Numbered from the stretch's first letter, positions 1 through 8,352 are shown. The stretch is 64,000 nt of DNA from an uncultured Hungatella sp. (GCA_910577935.1 CAJTOT010000007.1:44115-108114), one strand, 5' to 3'. Translations and numbers: made by a program. The notes: generated by a model from the sequence alone, not told the origin.

Positions 1-26
1 AGGCAGATAAAAGAGGGGGCTTCCAG

Positions 27-1967
27 GTGGTAGACTACAAGATTGTAGAAGAACGATGTCGAAGATATCCAATGGGACTTACGATTACAGATAAAAAGAT
101 ACATGTTTCGGTTGTATCCGCGGGAAAGGAATGCAGTCTGGTATTATATGAAAAGAGCGGGGAGGAAGAGAGAATTCCCATGAACCCGTCGCTGAGAGAA
201 GGGGACGTGTGGAATCTGACGCTGGAAGGAAAGTGGCCCAGAGGGACGATGTATTGTTTTGAGGCAGATGGAAAATTAATGCCGGACCCCTGCGGCAGAC
301 AGTTTACAGGCTGGGAGAAGTGGGGAGACCCGGAGAACATAAAACATGTTATGAAATCCCCTCTGTATGACGAGATATTTGACTGGGAGGGGGACAGCCT
401 TCCCGGCATACCCTTTCACGAGATGATCATTTACCGGTGCCATGTGAGGGGCATGACCTGCCACCACTCTTCGAAGGTGCGCAATAAGGGGACTTTCAGG
501 GCCCTTATGGATAAGCTGCCTTATATCCGCGGCCTGGGCGCCACCACCATAGAGCTGATGCCGGTCAACGAGTTTCAGGAAGTACTGGCCCAGGAGAGGG
601 AGTGGAATCCCCGCGCCGCCGGCGGGCCGGAGCCCACGGGGCTGCTGAATTACTGGGGGTATACGGGGGGATACTATTACGCGCCCAAGGCCTCATACTC
701 CAGCGGTCAGAAGAAGCGGCCGGTTCACGAGTTCAAAACTCTGGTGAGAGAGATTCACAGGATGGGCATGGAGGCGGTCATCGAGCTGTATTTCAGCGGG
801 GCAGAATCCCCGGCAGCAGTGATGGACATCGTCCGGTTCTGGGTGCGGGAATACCATGTGGACGGAATTCATCTGGTGGGAACCGCGCCGGTGGAGCTTG
901 TAGCCAGAGACCCGTATTTGAGCCGGACCAAGCTGTTTGCCACCAGCTGGGGCGGCGCGGGAGGCGGCGGGGTGAAGCATCTGGCAGAGTACCACGACGG
1001 GTTTCTCACAGATATGAGAAGGGCCTTGAAGGGCGACGAAGACCAGATACGGCCTCTGATGTTCAGGTTCGGCCACAACCCGAAAGATTACGGGATTGTG
1101 AATTATATGGCTCATACCAACGGATTTACCATGATGGACATGGTGTCCTACGACAGGAAGCACAATAAGGAGAACCGGGAGGAGAACCGGGACGGTAACG
1201 ACTACAATTACAGCTGGAACTGCGGCATGGAGGGGATTTCAAAGAAGAAGAAGCTGATGGAGCTGCGCCGCCGCCAGATACGCAACGCCATGGTCATGGT
1301 GTTCCTGAGCCAGGGAATCCCTCTTCTGCTGGCAGGCGATGAATTCGGCAACTCCAAATCCGGCAACAACAACTCTTACTGCCAGGACAATGAGATTTCC
1401 TGGCTGAACTGGAACCAGCAGAAAAGCAACAGGGAGATCTGCGATTTTGCCAGATTCATCATCAATTTCCGCAAAGCGCATCCGGTGTTTCATATGGAAA
1501 AAGAGGCCATGAATATGGATTATCTTGCCTGCGGCCACCCGGATGTGTCCTTCCACGGCGTGAAGGCGTGGAGGCCGGAATACGAGAATTTTCGGAGACA
1601 GTTGGGAATTCTCTACTGCGGGGCATATGCGAAGCTGCCGGATGGGACAAGCGACGATTATTTTTATGTGATTATAAACATGCACTGGGAGCCCCATGAG
1701 TTCGGGCCGCCCAATCTTCCGAAGAACCGCCGGTGGCATGTGGCCGTGGATACGGGAAACGATGGGATCAACGGATATTATGACACCGGGGAAGAGCCTC
1801 TTTTAGAGGATCAGAGGAACTGCCGGGCAGGAGGAAGATCCATTGTGGTTCTTATAGGAAAATGCCATGAGGAGCCGGAAAGCGCCTCTAAAAAATCAGG
1901 AAAGAAAAGGACTCTGCCAATAGGGTCCCAAGAACCGAAAGAAGGAGAAGACAATGAAAAAATATGA
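27..1967 (+). CDS. GH13 debranching-enzyme-like protein, probable pseudoenzyme
   Basis: 646-residue protein built like GlgX/isoamylase-type debranching enzymes: an N-terminal CBM48-like part (about residues 10-100, YPMG near 14-17), the NYWGY motif (208-212), and a well-preserved stretch after the barrel (NYSWNCG, GNNNSYCQDNEISW). The active-site regions are degenerate. In region II the nucleophile Asp of DGFRFD is Val284 (DGIHLV); in region III the acid Glu of IAEPWD is Thr306 (FATSW); in region IV the Asp of TAHDGF is Asn365 (AHTNGF); the NH of region I is SG. The insert between regions I and II is also short. Starts at GTG 27 behind AGAGGGGG. The stop lies 14 bp inside the downstream mutase gene, so the two are co-transcribed. 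Hydrolase activity is unlikely; carbohydrate binding or a regulatory role in glycogen metabolism is possible but inferred. Confidence 0.85.
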   Translation: MVDYKIVEERCRRYPMGLTITDKKIHVSVVSAGKECSLVLYEKSGEEERIPMNPSLREGDVWNLTLEGKWPRGTMYCFEADGKLMPDPCGRQFTGWEKWGDPENIKHVMKSPLYDEIFDWEGDSLPGIPFHEMIIYRCHVRGMTCHHSSKVRNKGTFRALMDKLPYIRGLGATTIELMPVNEFQEVLAQEREWNPRAAGGPEPTGLLNYWGYTGGYYYAPKASYSSGQKKRPVHEFKTLVREIHRMGMEAVIELYFSGAESPAAVMDIVRFWVREYHVDGIHLVGTAPVELVARDPYLSRTKLFATSWGGAGGGGVKHLAEYHDGFLTDMRRALKGDEDQIRPLMFRFGHNPKDYGIVNYMAHTNGFTMMDMVSYDRKHNKENREENRDGNDYNYSWNCGMEGISKKKKLMELRRRQIRNAMVMVFLSQGIPLLLAGDEFGNSKSGNNNSYCQDNEISWLNWNQQKSNREICDFARFIINFRKAHPVFHMEKEAMNMDYLACGHPDVSFHGVKAWRPEYENFRRQLGILYCGAYAKLPDGTSDDYFYVIINMHWEPHEFGPPNLPKNRRWHVAVDTGNDGINGYYDTGEEPLLEDQRNCRAGGRSIVVLIGKCHEEPESASKKSGKKRTLPIGSQEPKEGEDNEKI

Positions 1968-3057
1968 TTTTGTGCTGGTTGGAAGCGGACTGTTCGCCGG
2001 AGTGTGGGCCTATCTGGCCCGGAAGCAGGGGAAAACCTGCCTTGTGGTGGAAAAGAGAGACCATATAGGCGGCAATATCTACTGTGAGGACATGGAGGGA
2101 ATCCATGTACACAAGTACGGCGCCCATATTTTCCACACCAGCAACAGGGAAGTGTGGAACTTTGTCAACAGCCTTGTGGAATTCAACCGCTACACCAACA
2201 GCCCTGTGGCCAACTACAAGGGCGAGATGTACAATATGCCTTTTAACATGAACACCTTCAGCAAGATGTGGGGAATCTCCACGCCGGAGGAGGCGAAAGC
2301 CATTATCGCCAAGCAGAAGGAGAGCGTCAAGGGAGAGCCCGGGAACCTGGAGGAGCAGGCCATCAGTTTGGTGGGCGTGGACCTGTACAAGAAGCTGGTG
2401 AAGGGATACACGGAGAAACAGTGGGGGAGAGACTGCAAAGACCTTCCCGCATTTATCATCAAACGCCTGCCGGTGCGGTATACCTACGACAACAATTATT
2501 TTAACGATCTCTACCAGGGAATCCCCATGGGCGGATACAATGCCATCATCGACAAGCTGTTTGAGGGGTGCGATGTCGAGACCGGGGCTGATTACTTAGA
2601 GAACAGGGAGCATTACGACAGCCTGGGAGACAAGGTTGTGTACACGGGAACCCTTGATTCTTTCTATCAGTACCGCTTTGGAAAGCTGGAGTACCGAAGC
2701 CTGAAGTTCGAGACAGAGGTGGTGGATACGGAGAATTACCAGGGAGTTGCTGTGGTGAATTACACAGACAGGGAGACGCCTTACACCAGAATCATTGAGC
2801 ACAAGCATTTTGAGTTCGGCACCCAGCCCAAGACGGTGATAACCAGAGAGTACCCGGCTGACTGGGAGGAGGGCATGGAGCCCTACTACCCGGTGAACGA
2901 CCAGAGGAACCAGGAACTGTATGGGAAGTATGCGGCTCTTGCGGCTGAGGAGACAAAGGTGATCTTCGGCGGGCGCCTGGCGGAGTACAAGTACTATGAT
3001 ATGGACAAGGTGATTGAGTCGGCGTTTGAGAGAGCACGGGAGTACGGGGTGCTTTAA
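1954..3057 (+). CDS. glf: UDP-galactopyranose mutase
   Basis: Flavoenzyme that interconverts UDP-galactopyranose and UDP-galactofuranose, supplying galactofuranose for cell-surface glycans; cytoplasmic. The 367 residues match the usual bacterial length. The N-terminus is a Rossmann FAD-binding strand (FVLVGSGLFAG, 6-16), followed by EKRDHIGGN (33-41) and the family signature KYGAHIFHTSN (54-64); WGRDCKDLP and IPMGGY motifs are also present. The start at 1954 overlaps the end of the preceding GH13-like gene by 14 bp and has GAAGGAG upstream, which points to translational coupling. A hairpin terminator follows at 3079-3113. No other galactofuranose genes lie in the window. Identification is firm. 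Confidence 0.95.
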   Translation: MKKYDFVLVGSGLFAGVWAYLARKQGKTCLVVEKRDHIGGNIYCEDMEGIHVHKYGAHIFHTSNREVWNFVNSLVEFNRYTNSPVANYKGEMYNMPFNMNTFSKMWGISTPEEAKAIIAKQKESVKGEPGNLEEQAISLVGVDLYKKLVKGYTEKQWGRDCKDLPAFIIKRLPVRYTYDNNYFNDLYQGIPMGGYNAIIDKLFEGCDVETGADYLENREHYDSLGDKVVYTGTLDSFYQYRFGKLEYRSLKFETEVVDTENYQGVAVVNYTDRETPYTRIIEHKHFEFGTQPKTVITREYPADWEEGMEPYYPVNDQRNQELYGKYAALAAEETKVIFGGRLAEYKYYDMDKVIESAFERAREYGVL

Positions 3058-3078
3058 GAGACGGCTGAGATATGAGAA

Positions 3079-3113
3079 AAAGCGGCTTCCGGAAGTGAAT
3101 CAGAAGCCGCTTT
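3079..3113. terminator. Bidirectional hairpin terminator
   Basis: A perfect 11-bp inverted repeat (AAAGCGGCTTC at 3079-3089 and GAAGCCGCTTT at 3103-3113) lies between the convergent mutase and SIMPL genes. A-rich sequence precedes it and T residues close it, so it could act on both strands. Confidence 0.7.
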
Positions 3114-3141
3114 CGCGATGTAAGAGGCAACATTCAGGGTG

Positions 3142-3891
3142 TTACTCAATGGCAAATTCCACCAGGACCTGAGCCTCGATGCTGACCTGTCCGGGTTCCA
3201 TGACCATGTCGGCCCCCATGATCCCGCTGTTTGAACGGGCGGTGAAGGAGCTGTCGTACCGGGCGGTGTGGGAGGAGGACTGTTCCTCTACGCGGATGAC
3301 GCTTCCCAGGACACAGCCGCCGGCTTCTGCCAGGACCCGGGCCTTTATTCTGGCGGATTCAACGGCCTTGGCAAGGGCTTCCTGGTAGCACTCTTCGTAC
3401 CGGCTGGACAGATAGGAGACACTTTCAATGTTGTTAATGCCCCGCTCCACACAGGCGCCCAGAAGGCTTCCTGTCTGGTCTATGGTGATATCAGACACAG
3501 TGATGGAGGCATGCATCTCGTACCCCACAGGGGTCCGCCCGGAAGAGTAGTCATAGACAGGGTTCATGCCGTAGCTGGAAGTCTGAAGAGACTCGTCGGG
3601 GATACCGGAGTCTTTCAGAAACTGAATCACTCTCCCCAAGTCTTCGTTGTTCTGCTCCTGGCAGCTCTTGGCGTCTTCTGTCTGGGTGGAGACCCCAAAG
3701 GAAATCTGCGCCATGTCCGGCGTCACCTTGACTTCTTCAGAACTGTTCACCGTGATCACATTTTGCCGGGCGCTCTCAACGCTTATCACGTCGGGGAATT
3801 GGACTGTCTCAGCCGCTGCCGGGGCACTGCAGCCTGACAGAGCTGCTGCGCAGACGGCGGCAGCTATGTAAAATTTTCTCAGTATGTTCAT
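3142..3891 (-). CDS. SIMPL (DUF541) domain lipoprotein
   Basis: 249-residue exported protein. The N-terminus MNILRKF is followed by a hydrophobic segment and a lipobox ending LSGC, so it is predicted to be a lipoprotein. The rest is a SIMPL/DUF541 domain: repeated signatures are V-T-P-D-M-A near the start of the domain, a TSSYGMNPVYDY segment, and a conserved A-R-I-K-A-R-V-L-A-E helix. The family is widespread; members are linked to outer-surface or periplasmic assembly and stress protection, but the biochemical function is not known. An upstream in-frame ATG at 3942 exists, but ATG 3891 has GGGAGG at good spacing and begins the signal peptide, so it is preferred. Transcribed alone, convergent with the mutase gene. 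Confidence 0.85.
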   Translation of the reverse strand: MNILRKFYIAAAVCAAALSGCSAPAAAETVQFPDVISVESARQNVITVNSSEEVKVTPDMAQISFGVSTQTEDAKSCQEQNNEDLGRVIQFLKDSGIPDESLQTSSYGMNPVYDYSSGRTPVGYEMHASITVSDITIDQTGSLLGACVERGINNIESVSYLSSRYEECYQEALAKAVESARIKARVLAEAGGCVLGSVIRVEEQSSSHTARYDSSFTARSNSGIMGADMVMEPGQVSIEAQVLVEFAIE

Positions 3892-4046
3892 GATACTTGA
3901 CCTCCCTTCCACAAGTATACACGAAAGTGTCCGTGAAGTCAAAAGGTTTGAGATGCCTTGACGCGGTCCTGATTTTTTTATAAAATAATACCAAGAGAAC
4001 AGCAGGTCAGGAAACCGGGTCGGTGTTTTAAGGAGGAGGGTGAAAG

Positions 4047-4301
4047 ATGATCGATCTTTCGGGAATCATGGGGATTCCGCTTTTGAAAAAGAGCCGTTTT
4101 ACAGGCAGCAGCGGCTCCCTGCGCTATATTCTGGAAAAGCAGAGCAGCGAGGAGGAGGGCGACTTGCTGGCGGCGGTTTACTGGATAGGGGAAAACTGTT
4201 TTGACGCCACACCGGAGGAAGAGAAGACCAGGAAGCTGTTTCCCTTTACCCAGGAGGGGTTAGAAGAAGCCCAGGCATGGCTTAACAGCCTGCTTCGGTG
4301 A
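4047..4301 (+). CDS. Small conserved hypothetical protein upstream of sirtuin
   Basis: 84-residue acidic soluble protein, starting MIDLSGIMG, with AAGGAGGAGGG just upstream. It has no membrane segment, signal peptide or metal-binding motif. The gene ends 22 bp before the sirtuin start and is on the same strand, so the two are probably co-transcribed. I do not recognise a characterised family. The repeated Glu runs (SSEEEGD, TPEEEKTRK) and the C-terminal helix ending in LLR suggest a small alpha/beta or helical protein that may act with the sirtuin, but that is only inferred from position. Confidence 0.7.
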   Translation: MIDLSGIMGIPLLKKSRFTGSSGSLRYILEKQSSEEEGDLLAAVYWIGENCFDATPEEEKTRKLFPFTQEGLEEAQAWLNSLLR

Positions 4302-4323
4302 ATATTGAGAGGAGGGGACGGTT

Positions 4324-5040
4324 ATGACGCCGCGGGAGATTTTAAAGCAATGGATAGAAGAGAGTGACAATATCGTGTTTTTCGGCGGAGCCGGAGTGTC
4401 CACGGAGAGCGGCATACCTGATTTCAGAAGCCAGGACGGGCTGTACAGCCAGGAGTACGACTATCCGCCGGAGACTATTGTAAGCCACAGCTTTTACATA
4501 AAGCGGCCGGAGGAGTTTTTCCGGTTTTACAAAAACAAGATGATCGCCCCTGACGCCAAACCAAACGCGGCCCACATGGCTCTTGCCGGGCTGGAGCGGC
4601 AGGGGAAGCTGAAAGCGGTGATCACTCAGAACATCGACGGGCTTCACCAGACGGCGGGAAGCAGGGAAGTGCTGGAACTTCACGGCTCCGTCCGCCGGAA
4701 CTACTGTACAAGATGCGGCGCGTTTTACGGGATAGAAGCAGTGCTCGAGGCAGAAGGAGTTCCCCGGTGCAGCTGCGGCGGCTCCATCAAGCCGGATGTG
4801 GTTTTGTATGAGGAGGGGCTGGATCAGAAGGTTCTTCAGAAAGCGGTAAGCTATATCAGAAACGCGGATGTGCTGATCATCGGCGGAACCTCCCTGGCAG
4901 TTTATCCGGCGGCAGGCCTTATCGATTACTATGAAGGGAACAAACTGGTTCTTATCAATAAGTCAGACACCGCCAGGGACGCCCATGCCGACTTAGTGAT
5001 CCGGGAACCTATAGGGCAGGTGTTTGCGGAATATCTTTGA
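4324..5040 (+). CDS. NAD-dependent protein deacylase, Sir2 family
   Basis: Sirtuin that removes acyl groups from protein lysines using NAD; cytoplasmic. The 238 residues carry all class signatures: the NAD-binding GGAGVSTESGIPDFR, QNIDGLH, catalytic His in LHGS, a zinc site formed by CTRC and CSC, and the late GGTSL motif. In the Y-x-x-R position used by CobB/SIRT5 for succinyl-lysine the sequence reads YKNK, so the Arg is replaced by Lys; deacetylation is more likely than desuccinylation (inference). Preceded by a small conserved gene and followed, after a short gap, by a DUF951 gene on the same strand. Confidence 0.95.
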   Translation: MTPREILKQWIEESDNIVFFGGAGVSTESGIPDFRSQDGLYSQEYDYPPETIVSHSFYIKRPEEFFRFYKNKMIAPDAKPNAAHMALAGLERQGKLKAVITQNIDGLHQTAGSREVLELHGSVRRNYCTRCGAFYGIEAVLEAEGVPRCSCGGSIKPDVVLYEEGLDQKVLQKAVSYIRNADVLIIGGTSLAVYPAAGLIDYYEGNKLVLINKSDTARDAHADLVIREPIGQVFAEYL

Positions 5041-5119
5041 GGAGAGAATAATGAGGAGAGAATAGTATGTACACGGCGGCAGAGAACAGACGCGGACAGA
5101 GCGGGGGGAGGGTGACGGC

Positions 5120-5299
5120 ATGACTTTTGAAGTGGGAGATATTGTAAAATTAAAAAAACCCCATCCCTGTGGAAGTCAGGAATGGGAGATTCTGCGGGTG
5201 GGAGCGGACTTCAGGCTCAGATGCCTGGGATGTGACCATCAGATTATGGTGGAGAGGAAACTGGTGGAAAAAAACTGCAGAGGAATCCGCAAGCCCTGA
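5120..5299 (+). CDS. DUF951 family small protein
   Basis: 59-residue protein beginning MTFEVGDIVKLKKPHPCG, with the DUF951 pattern: a short beta-barrel-like fold with a conserved HPCG and a C-L-G-C-D pair of cysteines, ending in a basic tail. Members are common in Firmicutes and have been considered possible nucleic-acid or RNA-associated proteins, but the function is not established. GGGGGGAGGGTG lies upstream. Its ATG overlaps the TGA of an 18-codon reading frame (5067-5123), which may couple translation. It lies between the sirtuin gene and a convergent DegV gene. Confidence 0.8.
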   Translation: MTFEVGDIVKLKKPHPCGSQEWEILRVGADFRLRCLGCDHQIMVERKLVEKNCRGIRKP

Positions 5300-5317
5300 C
5301 AGCACCCGGCTGTCGGA

Positions 5318-6157
5318 TTACCGCTGTATATACTGAATAGCCACGCACCGAGGTCCCCCCTGGGCGACGAACACGGCGCTCAACTCCAAAATCCGGATCT
5401 CCAGCTCGGAAAATGTCCGCTCAAACATTTCTTTGATCTTCTTTGCGTCTTCCGGAGCGTTAGCGTGGGATATGTAGAGAATATGATTCCTGTTCAGCTT
5501 TTTTTCTTTCAGATACTGGATGACGCTGTCAGCGGCAGAGGACATGGTGCGCTTGAGACTGAATTTATCCAGACGCTTTCCGTCAGAGGTCAGTTTCATG
5601 ACGGGCTTCAGCTTCAGCACAGAGCCGGTGGCGGCGGCGAGAGGCGTCAGCCGTCCTCCGCGCCTTAAAAAGGAGAAATCCTGGGGAATCAAAAAGGACT
5701 CCGTGTTCTGTGAGGCCTGTTCCAGCCAATCAAGAATCTCATGAAAGGAGCGGCCCTCTTCTTTCATCTCCTGCGCCTTCTGGACCATGTACCTGTGAGG
5801 ACCGCAGAGAGTCCGGCTGTTGAAAACCGCAATCCGGTCCTGGTGCTTTACCATCTTCCGGGCGCTGCAGGCAGTCTGGTAAGTTCCGGACAGACCGTCA
5901 GCCATAGAGATATTGATAATCTGAGAATCGGGATCAGCGTGGGCTTCGAAGGCCTCAATGACATCTCCCAGAGGCGGCTGGGAAGAAGTGGGCAGCATGC
6001 CCTGCCTGATTTTTCCATAATATTCTTCCATGTCCAGAAGAAGGTCGCGTTCATCGCTGCCTCCGATGCTGATGCGCAGCGGAACGGACTCAAATCCGGC
6101 TGACCGGGCTTCCCTGGATGTGTAGAGAGAAGAAGAATCTGTAATAATATGTACCAT
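5318..6157 (-). CDS. DegV family fatty-acid-binding protein
   Basis: 279-residue soluble protein of the DegV/FakB type. The N-terminus has the ITDSSS motif, then a TSQPP motif where the fatty-acid headgroup Thr/Ser sits, the S-x-x-L-SGTYQ-A motif, and the LRRGGRL signature. In characterised relatives (FakB) the protein presents a fatty acid to the FakA kinase, which phosphorylates it for phospholipid synthesis. No fakA-like gene is in the window, so the partner is elsewhere or the role differs. Monocistronic, convergent with the DUF951 gene; an AT-rich upstream region precedes it. Confidence 0.9.
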   Translation of the reverse strand: MVHIITDSSSLYTSREARSAGFESVPLRISIGGSDERDLLLDMEEYYGKIRQGMLPTSSQPPLGDVIEAFEAHADPDSQIINISMADGLSGTYQTACSARKMVKHQDRIAVFNSRTLCGPHRYMVQKAQEMKEEGRSFHEILDWLEQASQNTESFLIPQDFSFLRRGGRLTPLAAATGSVLKLKPVMKLTSDGKRLDKFSLKRTMSSAADSVIQYLKEKKLNRNHILYISHANAPEDAKKIKEMFERTFSELEIRILELSAVFVAQGGPRCVAIQYIQR

Positions 6158-6313
6158 AGTACTTCCCCCCCAATGTGGTTTTTAAAACCATATATTAAAG
6201 TCTAATTTACTCTATAATATAAGAACAGTCAAGTGTTAATGAGACATTTTCCGACAAAGTATCTATTTTTGTGCAATTTGTTGTAAACCTGTCTCATAAG
6301 AGTTATAATATTA

Positions 6314-6380
6314 TTGTGATGCCAGGGTCAAAAGGTCATGTATGACATGCCCGCATGTCAATATATGACTTTGAGACCCG
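6314..6380. repeat. REP-like palindromic element, copy 1
   Basis: 67-bp element repeated almost exactly at 6501-6567 (65 of 67 bases by eye). It is itself a large imperfect hairpin: the left arm runs GGGTCAAAAGGTCATGTATG and the right arm reads back as its near complement around a CCCG loop. A diverged relative is at 54205-54260. It lies upstream of a coiled-coil membrane protein gene. The repeat plus hairpin form is typical of REP/BIME-like intergenic elements. Confidence 0.8.
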
Positions 6381-6470
6381 TAAAAACATGAAAAAGCAGC
6401 CCGACAGGGCGGATTTTGAATGTTTTTAGGATTGTGAGAGTGCGCAGCACGGAACAATCCGCAGGCATCA

Positions 6471-6494
6471 GGGGTCAAAATACCTTTTGACCCC
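6471..6494. repeat. Perfect 10-bp inverted repeat
   Basis: GGGGTCAAAA and TTTTGACCCC separated by TACC form a perfect dyad. Its sequence matches the outer end of the neighbouring REP-like elements (GGGTCAAAA), so it is probably a deleted or truncated member of the same family, though it could also act as a terminator or protein-binding site. Confidence 0.6.
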
Positions 6495-6500
6495 AACATC

Positions 6501-6567
6501 TTGTGATGCCAGGGTCAAAAGGTCATGTATGACATGCCCGCATGTCAATACATGACTTTGGGACCCG
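6501..6567. repeat. REP-like palindromic element, copy 2
   Basis: Second copy of the 67-bp hairpin element, differing from copy 1 at two bases on the right arm. It ends 21 bp before the preferred start of the next gene (6589), so it would be transcribed in that gene's 5' leader if the promoter lies upstream. Confidence 0.8.
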
Positions 6568-6588
6568 AAAACCAAGGAGGAAATGCTG

Positions 6589-7680
6589 ATGGGGCAGTCC
6601 ATTACGGATTACGGGACTTTTTTGGCAGAGGCCAGGCAGGCGGTGACAGAGCTGGAGGAGCTGCAGCACAGGGAGGCCGCGCTTTCCCAGCAGGCGAAAC
6701 AGAGCCGGCGGCAGCTGGAGACGGAGAGAAAGGCGGTTTCGGACCGGGTCAGCCAGACTATAAAGCGCCGGGCGGGGGATATAGCCGCCAGTTATGATAA
6801 AGAGCTGAATAAAGGGCAGGAGCAGCTTAAAAAGGCGAAGGCGAAGCGGGAGAAAGCCAAAAGCCAGGGAATAAAGGAAAGGATTGTGGAGGAGACGGCC
6901 GTGTTCAGGGAGGAGAACAGGCAGCTGAAGCTCCAGCTGAAGACGGTTTTCCAGCAGAAACACGCGCCGGCATTTTGCAGAAGCAGCTGGTATTACTGTC
7001 TGTTTGTTCCCAGAAAGGCATGGGAATTCGGTGTGCTTCTGCTGACGGTTCTCATATGCTTTCTGGGCATTCCCTACGGAAGCTATCTGTTGATACCGGA
7101 ACATAAACCTCTGCATCTGGTGGTTATCTATTTTGTGTGCATTCTTGTGTTCGGCGGCGTGTATGTCATGGTGGGCAACAGCACCAGAGAGCGGTATGGG
7201 AGCGTTATTAAAGAAGGGCGCCGGATTCGCAGTCAGCTGCACGCCAACGGAAAAAAGATCAAGAGGGTTACCAGGGAGATTAGGAGGGATAAGAACGAAG
7301 CCATCTACAATCTCCAGAAGCATGACGACGAGATAGCCCGCATCGAGCAGATGATGTCGGAGACGGCGGACAAGAAAAAAGAGGCCCTGAATACATTTGA
7401 GACGGTGACAAAGAACATTATCACCGACGAGATAACCGTCAGCAGCAGAGAAAAACTGGAGCTGCTGCAGGGTACCTGCGAGTTCCAGGAGAAAGAGCTG
7501 GAGCGGGTCAGGGAAGAGGTGAAAACCAAGAATCTTTTCATCACAGACCGTTTCGGCGCCTATCTGGAGAAAGAATTTTTGACTCCCCGGCGTCTGGACG
7601 CCCTGGCGGAGATTATGCAGAAGGGGACGGCGGCCAACTTGAGCGAGGCCATGGACGAATATAGGAAGCGTCACGCATAA
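6589..7680 (+). CDS. Coiled-coil protein with two central membrane segments, unknown function
   Basis: 363-residue protein of unrecognised family. An N-terminal coiled coil (about residues 10-120, rich in E, K, Q and R) is followed by two closely spaced hydrophobic segments (about 144-168 and 176-195, the second containing VVIYFVCILVFGGVYVMVG), then a second long coiled coil (about 200-320). This hairpin-in-membrane with two cytoplasmic coiled coils suggests a structural or scaffold role. AGGAGG at 6575-6580 fits ATG 6589 (8 nt) far better than the in-frame ATG 6583 (2 nt). It precedes the spore gene yyaC; a forespore-type promoter sits at its 3' end. Function not inferred. Confidence 0.75.
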   Translation: MGQSITDYGTFLAEARQAVTELEELQHREAALSQQAKQSRRQLETERKAVSDRVSQTIKRRAGDIAASYDKELNKGQEQLKKAKAKREKAKSQGIKERIVEETAVFREENRQLKLQLKTVFQQKHAPAFCRSSWYYCLFVPRKAWEFGVLLLTVLICFLGIPYGSYLLIPEHKPLHLVVIYFVCILVFGGVYVMVGNSTRERYGSVIKEGRRIRSQLHANGKKIKRVTREIRRDKNEAIYNLQKHDDEIARIEQMMSETADKKKEALNTFETVTKNIITDEITVSSREKLELLQGTCEFQEKELERVREEVKTKNLFITDRFGAYLEKEFLTPRRLDALAEIMQKGTAANLSEAMDEYRKRHA

Positions 7681-7704
7681 TCACCGGAAATCTGGTCTAT
7701 AATA
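7675..7704 (+). promoter_or_regulatory. Candidate forespore (sigma-G/F-type) promoter of yyaC
   Basis: GCATA at 7675-7679, 18 bp, then TATAATA at 7698-7704. This fits the sigma-G pattern GHATR-N17/18-CATWHTA at all but the first base of the -10, and the gene downstream is a sporulation gene. It starts inside the last codons of the preceding gene. A vegetative sigma-A promoter using the same TATAAT is an alternative. Confidence 0.4.
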
Positions 7705-7749
7705 GAGTCATAACTGTTTGAAGCGTTATGAATAAAGACCAGGTGAGAC

Positions 7750-8352
7750 ATGATGAGTGTATGGAAACGAATGGCTCCCTTGAGACAGAGGGAGCTTTAT
7801 TATTACGATACAAACCAGGAGTTTCAATCGGCGGAGCTGGCCGCCAGAATGTATATGATGATCCGTGAGGAGCTGGACAGAAGCGGAAAAGACCAGGTTC
7901 TTCTGCTGTGCATCGGCACGGACCGCTCCACAGGGGACAGTCTCGGGCCTCTTATCGGATATCAGCTGAGAAACCACGACCTGAAGCATATCCGTGTGCT
8001 GGGAACCTTAAACCGGCCGGTTCACGCCATGAATCTGGAGGACACCTTAGGGCTGGTGGAGCAGTATTTTCAGGACCACGTGATTGTCGCCGTGGACGCT
8101 TCCGTGGGCATGAACGACCACATCGGCTGCATCACCCTGGGGCGGGGGGCGTTAAAGCCGGGGCTGGGAGTCAGCAAGGAGCTGCGGTCTGTGGGAGATC
8201 TGTTTATCACCGGCATCGTCAGCGGATGCGGGAGCTATGACCCGGTGATGCTTCAGAGCATCCGCCTCAGCGTCGTCATGCGTATGGCGGAGTGTATCAG
8301 CGAGAGTGTATGTCTTGTCGAAAAATTATGGGAATCCATGGCCCTAGTTTGA
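7750..8352 (+). CDS. yyaC: YyaC family spore protease-like protein
   Basis: 200-residue soluble protein of the YyaC family, a phosphorylase/hydrolase-like fold related to germination proteases and found in spore formers. Recognisable blocks are LCIGTDRSTGDSLGPLIG, LGTLNRPVHAMNL, VAVDASVG, TLGRGALKPG and ITGIVSG. Its presence marks the organism as endospore-forming. AGGTGAG precedes the double ATG; 7750 is used, but 7753 is equally possible. A forespore-type promoter is seen at 7675-7704. Its precise biochemical role in spores is not established. Confidence 0.9.
   Translation: MMSVWKRMAPLRQRELYYYDTNQEFQSAELAARMYMMIREELDRSGKDQVLLLCIGTDRSTGDSLGPLIGYQLRNHDLKHIRVLGTLNRPVHAMNLEDTLGLVEQYFQDHVIVAVDASVGMNDHIGCITLGRGALKPGLGVSKELRSVGDLFITGIVSGCGSYDPVMLQSIRLSVVMRMAECISESVCLVEKLWESMALV

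Noticed and set aside
6523..7674. 383-codon open frame on the minus strand
   Set aside because: It is the antisense of the coiled-coil membrane protein gene, which has a proper ribosome-binding site and protein-like composition; the antisense frame is Leu/Pro/His-rich and lacks a start signal.
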